NCBI GenBank assembly: GCA_018257865.1
Contig: JAEUBA010000017.1
Location: 62,001-126,000 of the forward strand
Direction: 5' to 3'
From: Stereocaulon alpinum
Taxonomy: Eukaryota > Ascomycota > Lecanoromycetes > Lecanorales > Stereocaulaceae
DNA length: 64,000 bases
This document shows positions 1 through 11,800 of this stretch, piece by piece (position 1 is the first letter of the stretch; each line of letters begins with the position of its first letter). Under the pieces are notes generated by a model, which did not search any database, had not been told where the DNA came from, and saw nothing but the letters and a program-made list of their open reading frames with translations. The translations under genes and the position numbers were made by a program.

Positions 1-2729
1 GAGCTGAAAAAAGTCGAAGCCATCTACCAAACTATGTTACTAAAGGAGGTCAAGTTTCCAAGAGCCGATGAAGTGAACTCGCAGATCGAGGGCTGGGTCG
101 ATCAGGTGATGGCCAATTGGAGAGTAATATGTGGTCCTAGATGGCTCGACGAGGATCTTGGGCCTGGAGGCAGAGATGCATTGGGCGCTGGCGTGTTGGA
201 CGTATGTCTTCTACATGCAAAAGCCGCTGTTTCAAGAGTGCGCTGACACTAATTATAATACAGATACTCTACAAAGCAGCCACCAGAACATTCCACTCAA
301 CCAGAGTCCTACGACATCTCTTCACAGTGCACGCAGCTCTGGCCGACTTCAACCTTGCTAGCAAAGCACTTGATACGTATCTCGAGATATTGACCAAAGG
401 CAAAGCTCGGATCAAGAAGTCTGGCGAGGGTGAGATAGGTTTGGATGACGATGCTACAGCATTGGCCACTGCTGCTGCCGGCATCAAGATGCTCTGTACT
501 TATGGCCGCCGGAAAGATGCAGAGAAAGCGCTGGGCATAGCCGGCACTGTTGACAAATGGCTTCAGGAGCTGCATCCTGGTTCGTCAGCGGAACCCGTTG
601 TCAGCGCTGATGACGTACCTCGAGATTTGGTCGATCAACAACGAATAGTAAACCCTCATGTACCTCACAAGGCCTTAGCTCTTGGTTATTACGGTTTGGG
701 TATCAGCCAAGCTTGTTGGGCGCGCCTGACGTATGAAACTTCGGCTCGATCTGCTTTGCAAACCCAAGCCATATCAAATTTCCGTACTGCGCTGGATCCG
801 GACATTGGCGACGAAACAGATATCGAGATTCTGTACTCTCTTGCGCATGTACTAGCCGAGACAAGGGATATAGATGCAGCAATTAGTACTGTGAAGCGAG
901 CTTTATCAACTGACACTAATGCCTTGAAGACAAACGGGATCTCAAGAACAGACTTTGCGGCCGACAGTGTCGAGGATGAGTCTAGCCTAGACCCAGACAG
1001 ACGTGAGCTGCTACTCAGATGTTGGCATCTTCTAGCATTATTGCTTAGTGCAAGACAAAACTTTGGCACCGCAATAGCCTCCTGCGAAGCAGCTCTCGAC
1101 GTCTACGGTGGAAAGTCGATATTGTATGGAGACGTGAAGCTGCTGGACTCAACTGCGAACTTGACTTTATCGGAAAGGAAAGCTATCATAGAGGTAAAGA
1201 TAACACAACTAGCGTTGGCTGAGGTCATCGATGGCGCTGAAGAGGCGGTCAATGACAGCGGAGAGCTCTTGGGTCTATATGCGAAGCTCTTCAAGTACTC
1301 CGAGAAGAAGATACTCAAAGTCCAGCAGGATAGCCTGACGCCACCTCCTAGTGCCAACGGGACAATGCGAAGTTTTCGGGGGAGCTTCCTGGGTCTAACA
1401 AAAGATACTGGTCTGAAATCTCGGAAGACCGAAGTCAAAGCAGAAAATACAACACCAAGCTCGCTGCGATCATATGAGTCACCAGACGAGCGTGTCGGGC
1501 CACCTACCATCTCAGTAACTGGCGGCGATGGCAGTACTGTGACCCAAGACCCAAATCATCACGCCAACTTCCTTGGCAAGCACGAATCGAACAAACTACG
1601 AAAGCAAAATAGTAAAAAGAGTGTGGGTAGCCGAAGGCAGAGTCGAGCTCCGAGTCCAACTAGACCAACTACTGCAACTAGTACGCACCGGCACTTGCAT
1701 CTAGGCATACCCCACCGAGGTCGACACAATGATCCAATAGTAGTAGATGATCCTGACCACGCTTCCAAGACCAACGGTATTTATGACTGCAATGAAGTCG
1801 GCGTAGCCATCTCTCACGATATGCCTTCGGTGCCCACCACCCCGGCAGGATCATCCGACGTGCCTAATCCTCTCCACAATATACCATCCACGACCCATAA
1901 CATGAATCATCGAAATCCGAACACTTTCCCTATCTCACCTAAACCACCACAATCGCACAATACCCAGCCTCAACCACGTTCGCCATCAATCTTCGCTCCA
2001 CCTCCCGAACCTCATTTCTCCCCTATAGAGCAACAACGGCACGCCTCAACCCTCCTGACAAAGATATGGTTACTCATCGCCTCCCTCTACCGCCACGCCG
2101 GCATGCATGTCGACGCACAAGGCGCTCTCTCTGAAGCCAATACCCACGTTCAGAGCATTGAAACAGCTATAGCCACACGTCATGGCAGTAGCGCCGAGAA
2201 TTGGGCCACACCGGACTACGGTAAATTGAAATCATCCGGCGAGCTATGGGCCGATGTGCTCGCCGAACAGGCTGCTCTACACATGGCGACGGAGAACATA
2301 GACCAGGCTTCTGCAGCTTACGAAACAGCTTTGGGCCATTACCCAGACCATGTAGCAGCAACAGTAGGCCTATGTAATATCCTGCTCGCCGCCTATTCCA
2401 AACCTCCACCAGCAGAACCAGCCCCAATCACAGAAGCTCCGAAGTCGACCCCAACACTCGCCTCGCTCCCTACCCATTCAACTCAAGACACCAAAAATCG
2501 GAGCACGCCACCAGACATTCTATCAAGACTAGCAGCTCGTGACCGTGCTTACGGACTGCTGTCAGCATTGACCAAATCGGGAACCGGCTGGGATTGCAGC
2601 GAGGCATGGTACGCGCTGGCAGAGGCGTATGAAAAGGGAGGACAGATTGAAAAGGCGAAAGAGGCATTGTGGTGGGTTGTGAAATTGGAAGAAGGAAGGG
2701 GCGTCAGAGACTGGAGTTGCGTCGTATAA
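1..2729 (+). CDS. YPP1: Ypp1/TTC7-like TPR protein (5' end outside window)
   Basis: The frame is open from base 1, so the N-terminus lies to the left of the window. A phase-0 intron at 202-263 joins an exon ending in VLD to one starting ILYKAATRTFHSTRVLRHLF; the second exon runs to the TAA at 2727-2729. About 888 residues are visible. Known: Ypp1 (the fungal relative of animal TTC7, also annotated in filamentous fungi as a filamentation protein) is a helical TPR scaffold that helps hold the Stt4 PI4-kinase complex at the plasma membrane and acts in endocytosis. Seen: helical repeats in the first 400 residues, a long Ser/Pro/His-rich linker (about 400-620), then C-terminal TPRs ending in a motif with EAWYALAEAYEKGGQIEKAK. 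The linker is typical of an inserted disordered region. The family call is from recall of conserved stretches; the exact orthologue is less certain. Confidence 0.8.
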
Positions 2730-3402
2730 TCTGCCTCACAATCTCTTCAATAATCAATTGCGACACTTCCCTTCCTACAGGAACCTCCATTTACCCAAAA
2801 TTTCCCACTTCTCCAAAATCCGTAGACCGATCAAAATGTCCAACACGTCTTTTTCCAACCCAGAACCCACTCACTACTGTACATCAGATCATCACAAATA
2901 ATTCACTACCACTAAACCTCCGCCCCCGCCTCCAAACGGCGACTATCCCGCGCATCCGCATCCGTCCTAGCGCGCCCCCCCCCCGGCGAGAAAGTTGCCC
3001 CGAGTCTCGGCTCCACTCACCAATCAAGTTCCATCGACAATGCCAATTCGGACAATAAGTAATTCAGGCCCGTACGTGATATGTCCGATTCGTAAAAACA
3101 TGTAGATTAATAAGGCAGGGTAAGGATACATGAACCATCACGGGATAACTTGTTGGAAATCACATAGGTTCAAAAGGCTTGCGATTGATAGTACATAAAC
3201 CACGATCCTGCCAGGACGCAGCACTTCCCACATTCCCATTGAAACCCTACCGTGCAGAAAGCCCCATCATCCACGGCATTCGCACAGTTTGAAAAAAAAA
3301 AACTCGCCGAACACAATCCACCGAAAGTCCTCTTTTCTTTTGGCCTCACCCGCCGCACCGTCCATTCTTTCCTTTCCAATCAGTAGCATAGCATAGCAAG
3401 CA
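2730..3402. other. intergenic, no gene seen
   Basis: This is the 3' flank of the TPR gene and the 5' flank of the small gene at 3403. It holds a C run near 2975-2984 and an A run at 3292-3302. Open frames here are short and show no family-like pattern. Confidence 0.6.
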
Positions 3403-4130
3403 ATGTGCTGCCAAAACCGCACCCCACGCTGCACAACATGCCACCGGCGCCCAGGCTGCCATCGACGAAATTGTCCTTCAAATCCGCGCCAACTGTCTTC
3501 CTCCTCTACCTCGAACAACCATACCCGTCAAATATCCTCACCGTCCGATCTGCGTCCGTTATCGTCGTTCCATAATATACCAGAGCCACAGCCACAGTTT
3601 CAGTCTTCGGACGTACCCCGAGCATCGCGTTCCTCAGAGCTACCGCCGTCGTATCACGCGGCGATTGATCCGCAACCTGAGACCTCGACGCTGTTTCCTG
3701 GTGCTGTGCCGAGTCGGAGGCGGTGTGGTGGTGGTGGGAGTTATGGACGTTCGTATGGGCAGGGTGTTGGGGAAAGGAGGAATAACTGCCGGGGGCCTGT
3801 TAATCTGCTTGTGGGGTATTTTGTGAAGTGAGTCCCTTTGGACGTTGAAGGGATGCTGTTTAGTCAAAGACTTTACTGATGCAAGAATATAGGAAACATC
3901 AAGAGAAGAAGGAAAGGGAGAGCGGAAGTGTTAGCGAGGAGGGAAGTGTGGGTGACATTAAGCAGGAGCAGGGAATTGTTGAAAGTATTGAGAAAGACGA
4001 AGAGGTTGACGGGAGGGGAGAGGATGAGAAGAAGATTGATGAGGAGGAAGAGGCGAAGTACATTAAGAAAGAGGAGGATGAGAATAATGTCAAGGTTTTG
4101 ACGAGTTCCGTAAGGAGTATGTCATTGTAA
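3403..4130 (+). CDS. hypothetical protein, Cys/Arg-rich N-terminus, acidic C-terminus
   Basis: Two exons (3403-3827 and 3893-4130) are joined by a 65-bp phase-2 intron with a GTGAGT donor, a TTACTGATG branch region and a TAG acceptor. The product is 220 residues. It starts MCCQNRTPRC and has several Cys residues in the first 30 (CTTC, GCHRRNC). A Ser/Pro-rich middle follows, then a Gly/Arg patch around residue 110-125 and a Glu/Lys-rich tail likely to form charged helix or coil. No signal peptide or membrane segment is visible. I do not recognise the family. The start is supported because the first ATG gives the Cys-rich N-terminus, and because the short frame at 14347 begins the same way after a similar leader. 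Function unknown. Confidence 0.6.
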
Positions 4131-4344
4131 AGACCTACTTCGTTATGCAATGTTTCATTACCAGCTCTTGCAGCTGAGGCACGGAAAGGAGTTTTCATGC
4201 CAGATTTGCGTGCGATTCCTGTTGCGGGCCGTGTATAACAATAAATGGGTGTCCGGCGTGCGGATCTGTGGTGTCTATCTTTCTCGACGACCAATCAAGC
4301 CTCTGTAGTCACTCCATGGCGAAAAGGCCATTGGCATTTTTTCC

Positions 4345-7300
4345 CTACCATTGGTTCTCAGCAATCCACTTCCAAAGCCTACCAAATTGTTGCTTATCGA
4401 TTGGCATGGTATCTCGCAGGGTTGTTATCATTTTCTTCGTTTGTTCCATCTCAAAGACGATCTCCGTCTTTGCTTCTGCCGACTCGTTTGCCTCGTAAAA
4501 CGTCTTGGTCCACAGCCCCAACAGCTTGCGAGCCGGATGATCCGCGGCTTTACCATGCAAAGTTTTAAGTCGCCATAGCCAGGTACCAGGCGAGACAATT
4601 TCGAAGCCTGGAGAGAGCTGTCGTAGCCATTGTAACATCTCCGACCATGTTGGATGTGTGGAAGGATTCAGTATGTGGTATACTGGGGTAGTTTGCTTGT
4701 TTCTCAGCTGCTCTATTCCGACTAATGCAAGTTCGAGCACAGCTTTCGCTGCAATATCAACGGGTAGCCATCCCAGTTTTTCCTCTTTTAGATCTGGCAG
4801 GCTGTTCGTGACTTTCATAGTTGAGAGGAGCATCGGCCACGCTTCGGTCATGTTCCAGATACCATTCTTTGTATCGCCGCAGAGCTGTCCAATCCTCAAG
4901 ACTGTGATGTGGTCCCGCATGCGCGTTTTGGTATGAGCAACGTCACAGATTGATTCGGCAACCCACTTGGAGCGGGAATACCCTAGTGGTGATGCTACCA
5001 GTGGGTCGTGAGATATCTCTTCTCTGATGGGAAATGCCGTATTCGGACCTAGTACGCTAGCTGTTGAGGAGCAGAAGATAAATTGAGGCGGGTGCAGGTT
5101 AGGCGACGCTAGTGCGAAGTTGATAAGACTCTGCATACCCACGGTATGATCTGCAACGAAGCTTGAAAGCCTCAAATTGAAATTTACATCCCATGCGGCA
5201 TGGATGATTACAGTTGTTCGCGCGGCGAGGCTGTGATAAAGCTCATCCGACAGGTCGAGCTTAGGACGGGAGAATTTGCAAGTATGGCATCTCACCTTCG
5301 AGGATGTGAGGTGAAGGGCGGGCATTTTGCGATTCATGAGATTCTTTGCAACTTTTATGCCGGCCTCAGTGTCAGAGCGAGCGCGGACAAGGCAGTGTAT
5401 CTGGGAAACGTCAGGAGAAGAGCAGAGTAGGGAGAGGATGTGCGCGCCAAGGGCACCGGTTGCGCCAGTGAGGAGGACGGTGTGCCCCTTGAATTCGAGA
5501 TCAAGGTCGGAGAATGCGGCTTCAAGGACCCGTGAGGGCTTGGACGCATCGTTGAAGACACCGTATTCGTTGACGAGATCTTCCATGAGTTGGACCTCAT
5601 CGTCTTTGTCGACTCTTTGGCCCTTGCGAACGCGGATTAGGCACCTGGAAAGTCTTGCGATAGTGCCGTAGTCGTAAACTATGTTGATGGGCAGTTCTGC
5701 TGCGTGACGTGGTAAAATTTGGCTCTGCAACCGCGCTCTGATTCGCATGCATGCCACCGAGTCTACACCATGAGTGAAAAGGTCCTCGTTTTCAGGGATG
5801 ACTTCTGTATTTTCCAATACATCTCGGACGATTTTCATCACATGGGCAGGTACATCCTCATCAAGTACAGTTGTATGTTCTTTCGCATTCGAGAAGCCAT
5901 CGGTAGGTACCTGTGAACCACTCTTGTAGGCGAGCATGATAGCCTCCGCGTAGTTCTCCTCAGATGGGCCTCGCATTGTCGTACCCTTGCTACTCTTTAC
6001 AAGATTCCGAGAATCGCTGGGCATAACTACCAGCATGGACCTTGACAGTCTTGTATGTTCTTGGCTTTCGATATTCAGTGACTCGATGAATGGCCACACA
6101 GCACTTATGAAGTCTTCATTGGTCATATCAGCGGATCGAGGTGATCTGAATATCAGCGCACCTGGGTATGGCTGGCCATTGCCAAAGATGAGCACGTCTT
6201 CAATCAACGGACAAGTTCTGATTGCCGCTTCAGAAGGAGCAGGATCGAACTTCTTCCCAGTTACCAGAGTAAGTTGTGAGTCGGCACGAGAGTGGTACTT
6301 CCACGCATCGCGTTTTGTCGGATGGGCAACGAAGAGATCAGCTGTTGCGTAAGACCCATCAGGCTGGTTCCGCTTTGCCATATGCGGCCATGTTGGTAGT
6401 ACAATCAGCTCAGCCAAGCCGTCTTCTCGCCATTTGAATTTGAAGTACTGGGGAGTGTTGTTTCTTAGGTACTGCCAATCATTGTCTTGTCCATAGTCTC
6501 GGTGTGAAGACATGAGAAAGCCACACTCTGCGCTGCCGAACCGTGAGATTAGTTTTACGCCTTGCTTGACCAGTTCGTCTCCCAAATTCTGTGGCAGTGC
6601 TGCACCACCAACCCCCACTATCTCCATATCTTTCAAGACCTTCAAGCCCTCCTTTTCTGCGCCCATCATTTCCATAACGTAGGGCACGCAAGAGAAGAAC
6701 GTGACCTTTGGTGTTTTAAATAACTTGTTGGCTATGTGCGTACAATTTAACGCTCGCAGAATATTCGAAGTGGTAATTGGCACATCCGCTCCAGGAAATA
6801 GCCATATCATGGCTCCACTAGTCCACGCTCGGAAGCAATCTGCTAGGCCACCGTGATAGAGTGGGGTGGTAGTGAATGTTGCTTTATCGTGACAATTGGT
6901 AAATGTTGGAAGAGCTCCCACTGCGGCGTAATGGGTCTGTGGGACGGAGTTCGGGAGACCGGTTGAGGTGCCTGAAGTGTGGAATAGGTACGCCACATCA
7001 CCCCCATAGGCTTTCTGATTCTGAATTGGCAGGTCACTGTTAAAAGGAAACATAGCTGCACTAGCCTCGATGCGTCTCCTATCTTGCTCCATCTCGGGTA
7101 AAATCGTTATATGGAGTGGCCATTTCTCTTTTACCGAAGACGCAAGTTCGTAGACTGGTTTCTTTAACTCTTGATAAGCTGGGTCAAGGAACAAAGTTGC
7201 GACATTGTTCCGCTTGCACAGATGCAATATAGCGAGAGGCACGCATTGAGGCCTAATGTTCGAAAATCTTAGCCTGGTTGTCCGTTTTGTAAGAACCGAT

Positions 7301-7840
7301 TAGTACATACGCGATAAGAAGTACGGGGCGGCCCAATCTTGAAAAAGCCAGCAAATGAAAAACGAATTTGCTTGGACTTGGGCAGAGAAGGGCTACCGTC
7401 CCTTTCTCGGTCATTATGTGCGGCGATCTTCTCAACTCTTTACTTCGTTGTTCGCTAATTGTTTCCATTTCCAAGGTTTCTATTGTTGACATTGAGCGCT
7501 TTCGCAACTCTTCGAAAGCTGTTGTCAATATGAGCTTCTAACCATTGAGAGACTGATTTGATATATTTGCACACTTGCCCATGAAGGGAGAGAAGCACTC
7601 ACTTATTATGACAAAGTCCCATTCGCCATTAGGATACCTCGTAGGGAAGCCAACAGCTGGATGATTAGGGAAGTATCGAGCTTGACGGTCCACGAAGTCA
7701 TTGACTTGCATGAATGGACGGTGGTTCTTTGCCTTGATACTCGCTGCTTGACCCAAGGTGCAGACGAAGTAATTGAGGTCGGCGACTCTCTCCTGCTGGG
7801 CCATTTCATAGTCCATTTCATAGTCCATTTCATGCGCCAT
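4345..7840 (-). CDS. NRPS-like adenylate-forming reductase (A-T-R)
   Basis: Three exons (7840-7603, 7518-7311, 7252-4345) give 1117 residues; introns are 84 and 58 bp. Domain order seen: an adenylation domain (about 30-590) with core motif TSGTSTGLPNS at about 241-251, GSAECG near 388 and a C-terminal SSKGT lysine near 571; a carrier domain with the phosphopantetheine serine in GVDSV near 647; a thioester reductase domain with NAD(P)-binding TGATGALG at about 744-751 and the short-chain-dehydrogenase-like YSRSKW at about 907-912. Known: such stand-alone A-T-R enzymes activate a carboxylic acid, load it on the carrier and reductively release an aldehyde. No condensation domain is present. Substrate cannot be read. 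The gene is divergent from the ABC exporter at 8824. The first residues hold a small duplication (EMDYEMDYEM). The A3 motif has Asn where Lys is usual. Confidence 0.88.
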
Positions 7841-8823
7841 TGTAAGTAATGTCAGTAGGGCATACTTGTTTCGAACGGAATTCTAGTAATTGTGAATGGG
7901 TTATTGTCGATGCAGATGGCTTGACGTTGATGGTAAGGTAGGTTTCGTATGCTACATCATGAGTCCCATCGTTACTTCCGCCAAGCAACTTCGAACCTCC
8001 ATCGCGCTTTCGACAACGCCATTTTCGCTGCTTCCTCTTCACCATAATTGTACCATTAGAATGGACAATGTTGTATTGATATGTTTCATCTACAAGATTC
8101 AATAGGCTAGCCCATCTATTACTCTGGCAGGTGTCAATGCGAGGCCGCCACACCTTATGCATGCACAATCGTTGCTCGTACGGCCCGAGAGCTCAGCACG
8201 GGTTGAGATCGATCTTATGTCGAGGACGTAGATCATCCAAGTCCTAAGCAAGCCAAGCTCTCGGAAGGATTAATGTCCGGGGGGAGGGGGGGGGTTCCTC
8301 TTACTACTAGTACCTTAAATTAGATCTGCCTTACGGGCGGACGGGTTTCACGGACAACGGAACTTCTTAAGCACCGAAATCTGCTTTAGTTTCGAAGAAC
8401 CCTGCATATGCATGCTGACACCATATCTTATCTGGCGTATTCTGAGGCATCCCATAGGCATAATGCAGGCATAATGCAGGTGGATGAGCGCGGATTTGCT
8501 TATGCATCAATCTCTAAGAGAGCCTCTTGGCTGAGTGATGATTCTCTTAGGCTTGGGATTGGCGTGGGTTGATTGGGGAAAGCCGTCAGCCGTTGCGATT
8601 CAGACTCTTGCTTATGTGGATTCAAGGTTACCAAGGGATGCGCACCGCTCATACTGTACGATTACGACCACCACCCTTCTTACATCTGACATATCCCTCG
8701 GGTCGGACAATTCTCTTGGGTCCGAGACGAGCTGTCCCTTCAGGAACGGACATGGAAATAATGCATATCTGCTTAATTAGATAGCCTGACTCCCTTCCTC
8801 CTTCCCGCAACTCCCCTCACATC
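7841..8823. promoter_or_regulatory. shared divergent promoter region, reductase / ABC exporter
   Basis: About 980 bp separate the two divergent starts. The stretch holds an 11-bp tandem direct repeat AGGCATAATGC (8456-8466, 8467-8477), a G-rich run (8279-8295), and an inverted repeat TCGGAC-N11-GTCCGA at 8703-8725, about 100 bp before the exporter ATG. The CGG/CCG triplets facing each other resemble what Zn2Cys6 factors bind, but no specific factor can be named. Small frames here are not convincing genes. Confidence 0.5.
8703..8725. promoter_or_regulatory. inverted repeat TCGGAC-N11-GTCCGA upstream of exporter
   Basis: The two 6-bp arms are exact reverse complements and put CGG and CCG 15 bp apart. 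It lies 99-121 bp before the ATG at 8824. Paired CGG triplets are a common binding layout for fungal Zn2Cys6 regulators, many of which control PDR exporters. The link is inference. Confidence 0.35.
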
Positions 8824-11800
8824 ATGGCTTCCTCAGATGAGCCTGAACGGCCACAGTTCTCAACACCTGGATCGTGGCCTTCAGCTTCTGCTAATAGCTT
8901 CAGACAGCAGTACCTTGCTCCGGAAGGTTCCGAAACCATAACTCAGACATCTTCGACCCAGCCTTCTTCAGAAATAACTTTAGCCACATTCACGATGGCT
9001 ACCTCTACTGCAAACAACCATACCATCACCTCTCCAAACTCGCACAACCTCCAATCACCTACCCATGGATCAGACCAGGTATCGAGCGATGAAAAGACGG
9101 CGGTTCCTTCGCCTGCAGACTTGCAGCATCACATATCCCAGGCACAGGCTCCCAATCTCGAAAGCATGTCTACCGATGAGGAGATAGAAAAAGAAGAAAG
9201 GGCGCATGCAATTGGTGGTTTTGCTCCCATCAAAACAACTACATCTAACAAGACGGCCAAGCGCTCAGACATGCATGGGAAGATGACGGAGAATGAGCTT
9301 TTCCAATCCTTGAGTCGAAGGAAGACCAACACAAGTGGGCGGCAGGGGTCTTTCATGAGTCAAGACGAGGCCAGTGAGGTGGAAGAAGAACAGGCCGAGA
9401 TTGAGAGGCTGATGTCACGGATGTTTGGCAGGGCCAGACAGCAGAACTCTGAGGAAGAGAAGACGAGACATGTGGGCTTGGTGTTCAGGAACCTTACTGT
9501 TAAGGGCATGGGATTAGGAGCTGCCTTACAGCCTACACTCGGCGATCCTTTCCTTGCGCTGCCCAGATTACTCAAAACCCTTGTTAGTGGAGGACCAAAG
9601 AAAGTCGCTGGGAAGCCTCCCATCAGGACGATATTAAATGACTTCACTGGATGCGTTCGTCCAGGTGAAATGCTTCTCGTGCTTGGACGTCCTGGATCGG
9701 GATGCTCTACCTTCCTAAAGGTATTGGCAAATCAACGCTATGGATTCGAGAGCATTGAGGGTGACGTGACATATGGCGGGACAGATTCGAAGACAATGGG
9801 CAAGCACTACCGCGGAGAAGTCCTATACAACCCTGAGGACGACCTGCACTACGCTACCTTGAGCGTCAAGAACACCCTCAAGTTTGCCCTCACGACTCGA
9901 ACCCCGGGCAAAGCGTCACGTAACGAAGGCGAAAGCCGTAGCGACTATGTCAAGGAATTCCTGCGTGTGGTTGCCAAGCTTTTCTGGATTGAGCATACTA
10001 TGAACACCAAAGTGGGAGACGAATACGTGCGAGGTGTATCGGGAGGAGAAAAGAAGCGTGTCAGCATTGCCGAAGCTATGATCACGAAAGCCAGCACACA
10101 ATGCTGGGACAACTCCACCAGAGGCTTAGACGCCAGTACTGCCTTGGAATACGTCCAATCCTTGCGATCTCTCACCAACATGGCTCACATATCTACTTCT
10201 GTTGCGCTCTATCAAGCTGGTGAGAGCTTGTACGATCTTTTCGACAAAGTTGTCCTCATTGATGAGGGCAAATGCTTGTACTACGGATCATCGGAAGAAG
10301 CTGCAGCTTATTTCGAGGGCCTTGGGTTTCGACGACCTGCACGTTGGACCACGGCTGACTTCTTGACTTCTGTCACCGATCCCCACGAGCGTCAAGTACG
10401 GGAAGGCTGGGAGGATCGTATTCCGCGCTCCGCTGAGCAATTCGAAGCTGCCTTCAAGAAGAGTGACATGTTCCAGACCAACCTACGCGATGTTGAGACC
10501 TTCGAACAAGAAGCCGAACTCCAGAGACAAGAACGATTAGCAGCCAAAACCAAGGCTACCAAGGAAAAGAACTACACCCTTCCCTTCCACAAACAGGTCT
10601 GGGCGTGCACACACCGTCAATTCTTAGTCATCCTAGGTGACAAGCAGTCCTTAGTTGGTAAATGGGGCGGTATACTTTTTCAGTCACTGGTCGTTGGATC
10701 CTTGTTCTTCAACATGCCCAGTACCTCTTCTGGTGTCTTCGAGCGTGGTGGTGTGCTTTTCTTCATGCTCCTCTTCAATGCCTTGCTCGCGCTCGCCGAG
10801 TTGACATCAGCCTTCTCAAGCAGGCCCATCCTACTCAAGCACAAGACCTTGTTAGTCTGTTCCTTTCCATGGGTTTTCCATTCGCTAATAAGGCAACTAG
10901 CTCATTCTACCGTCCCTCGGCTTATGCTATTGCCCAAACGGTCGTCGACATACCTCTGGTCTTGATCCAAGTCACGATTTTCGACCTGGTCGTATACTTC
11001 ATGTCAAACCTGAGCAGAACACCCTCACAATTTTTCATCTCTCTGCTCTTTCTCTGGGTCATTACTATGTCAATGTACTCGTTCTTTCGATCCCTTGGGG
11101 CATTATGCAAGTCTCTAGACGTGGCAACGCGAATCACAGGTGTTGCCATTCAAGCCTTGATAGTCTACACAGGCTACTTAATCCCGCCTCAGAAGATGCA
11201 CCCCTGGTTCAAATGGCTTATCTGGATCAACCCCGTTCAGTATGGGTTCGAAGCATTGATGGCCAATGAGTTCTACAACCTGAACATTCAATGTGTCCCT
11301 CCCTATATTGTGCCCACGGGGCCAGATGCGTCCCCACAATTCCAGTCCTGTCTGATTCGTGGAAGTCAACCTGGACAGACTACGGTCAGTGGAGCAGACT
11401 ATATCATGACGGCATTCACTTACACTAGAGCGCATCTTTGGCGGAACTTTGGCATCATCACAGCCTTCTGGCTATTCTTCGTGTTTCTTACCATGATTGG
11501 TATGGAATTGCAGAAGCCAAACGCTGGCGGTGGAGCAGTGACAATCTTCAAGCGTGGCCAAGCACCTAATTCTGTTAAGCGGGCCATGGACAAGGGCACT
11601 GTGCTGGAAGATGAGGAAAAGAAAATCGCCAAAGGTGGGGACGAAAAGGTTATTGAGGAGGACTCCACGAGTTCCGACTCTGGCCAAGCTGTCAAAGGTG
11701 TCGCGAGGAATGAGTCTATCTTTACGTACACTAATGTCAATTACACCATACCTTACGAAAAAGGGGAAAGACAGCTGCTCAACGATGTTCAAGGCTTCGT

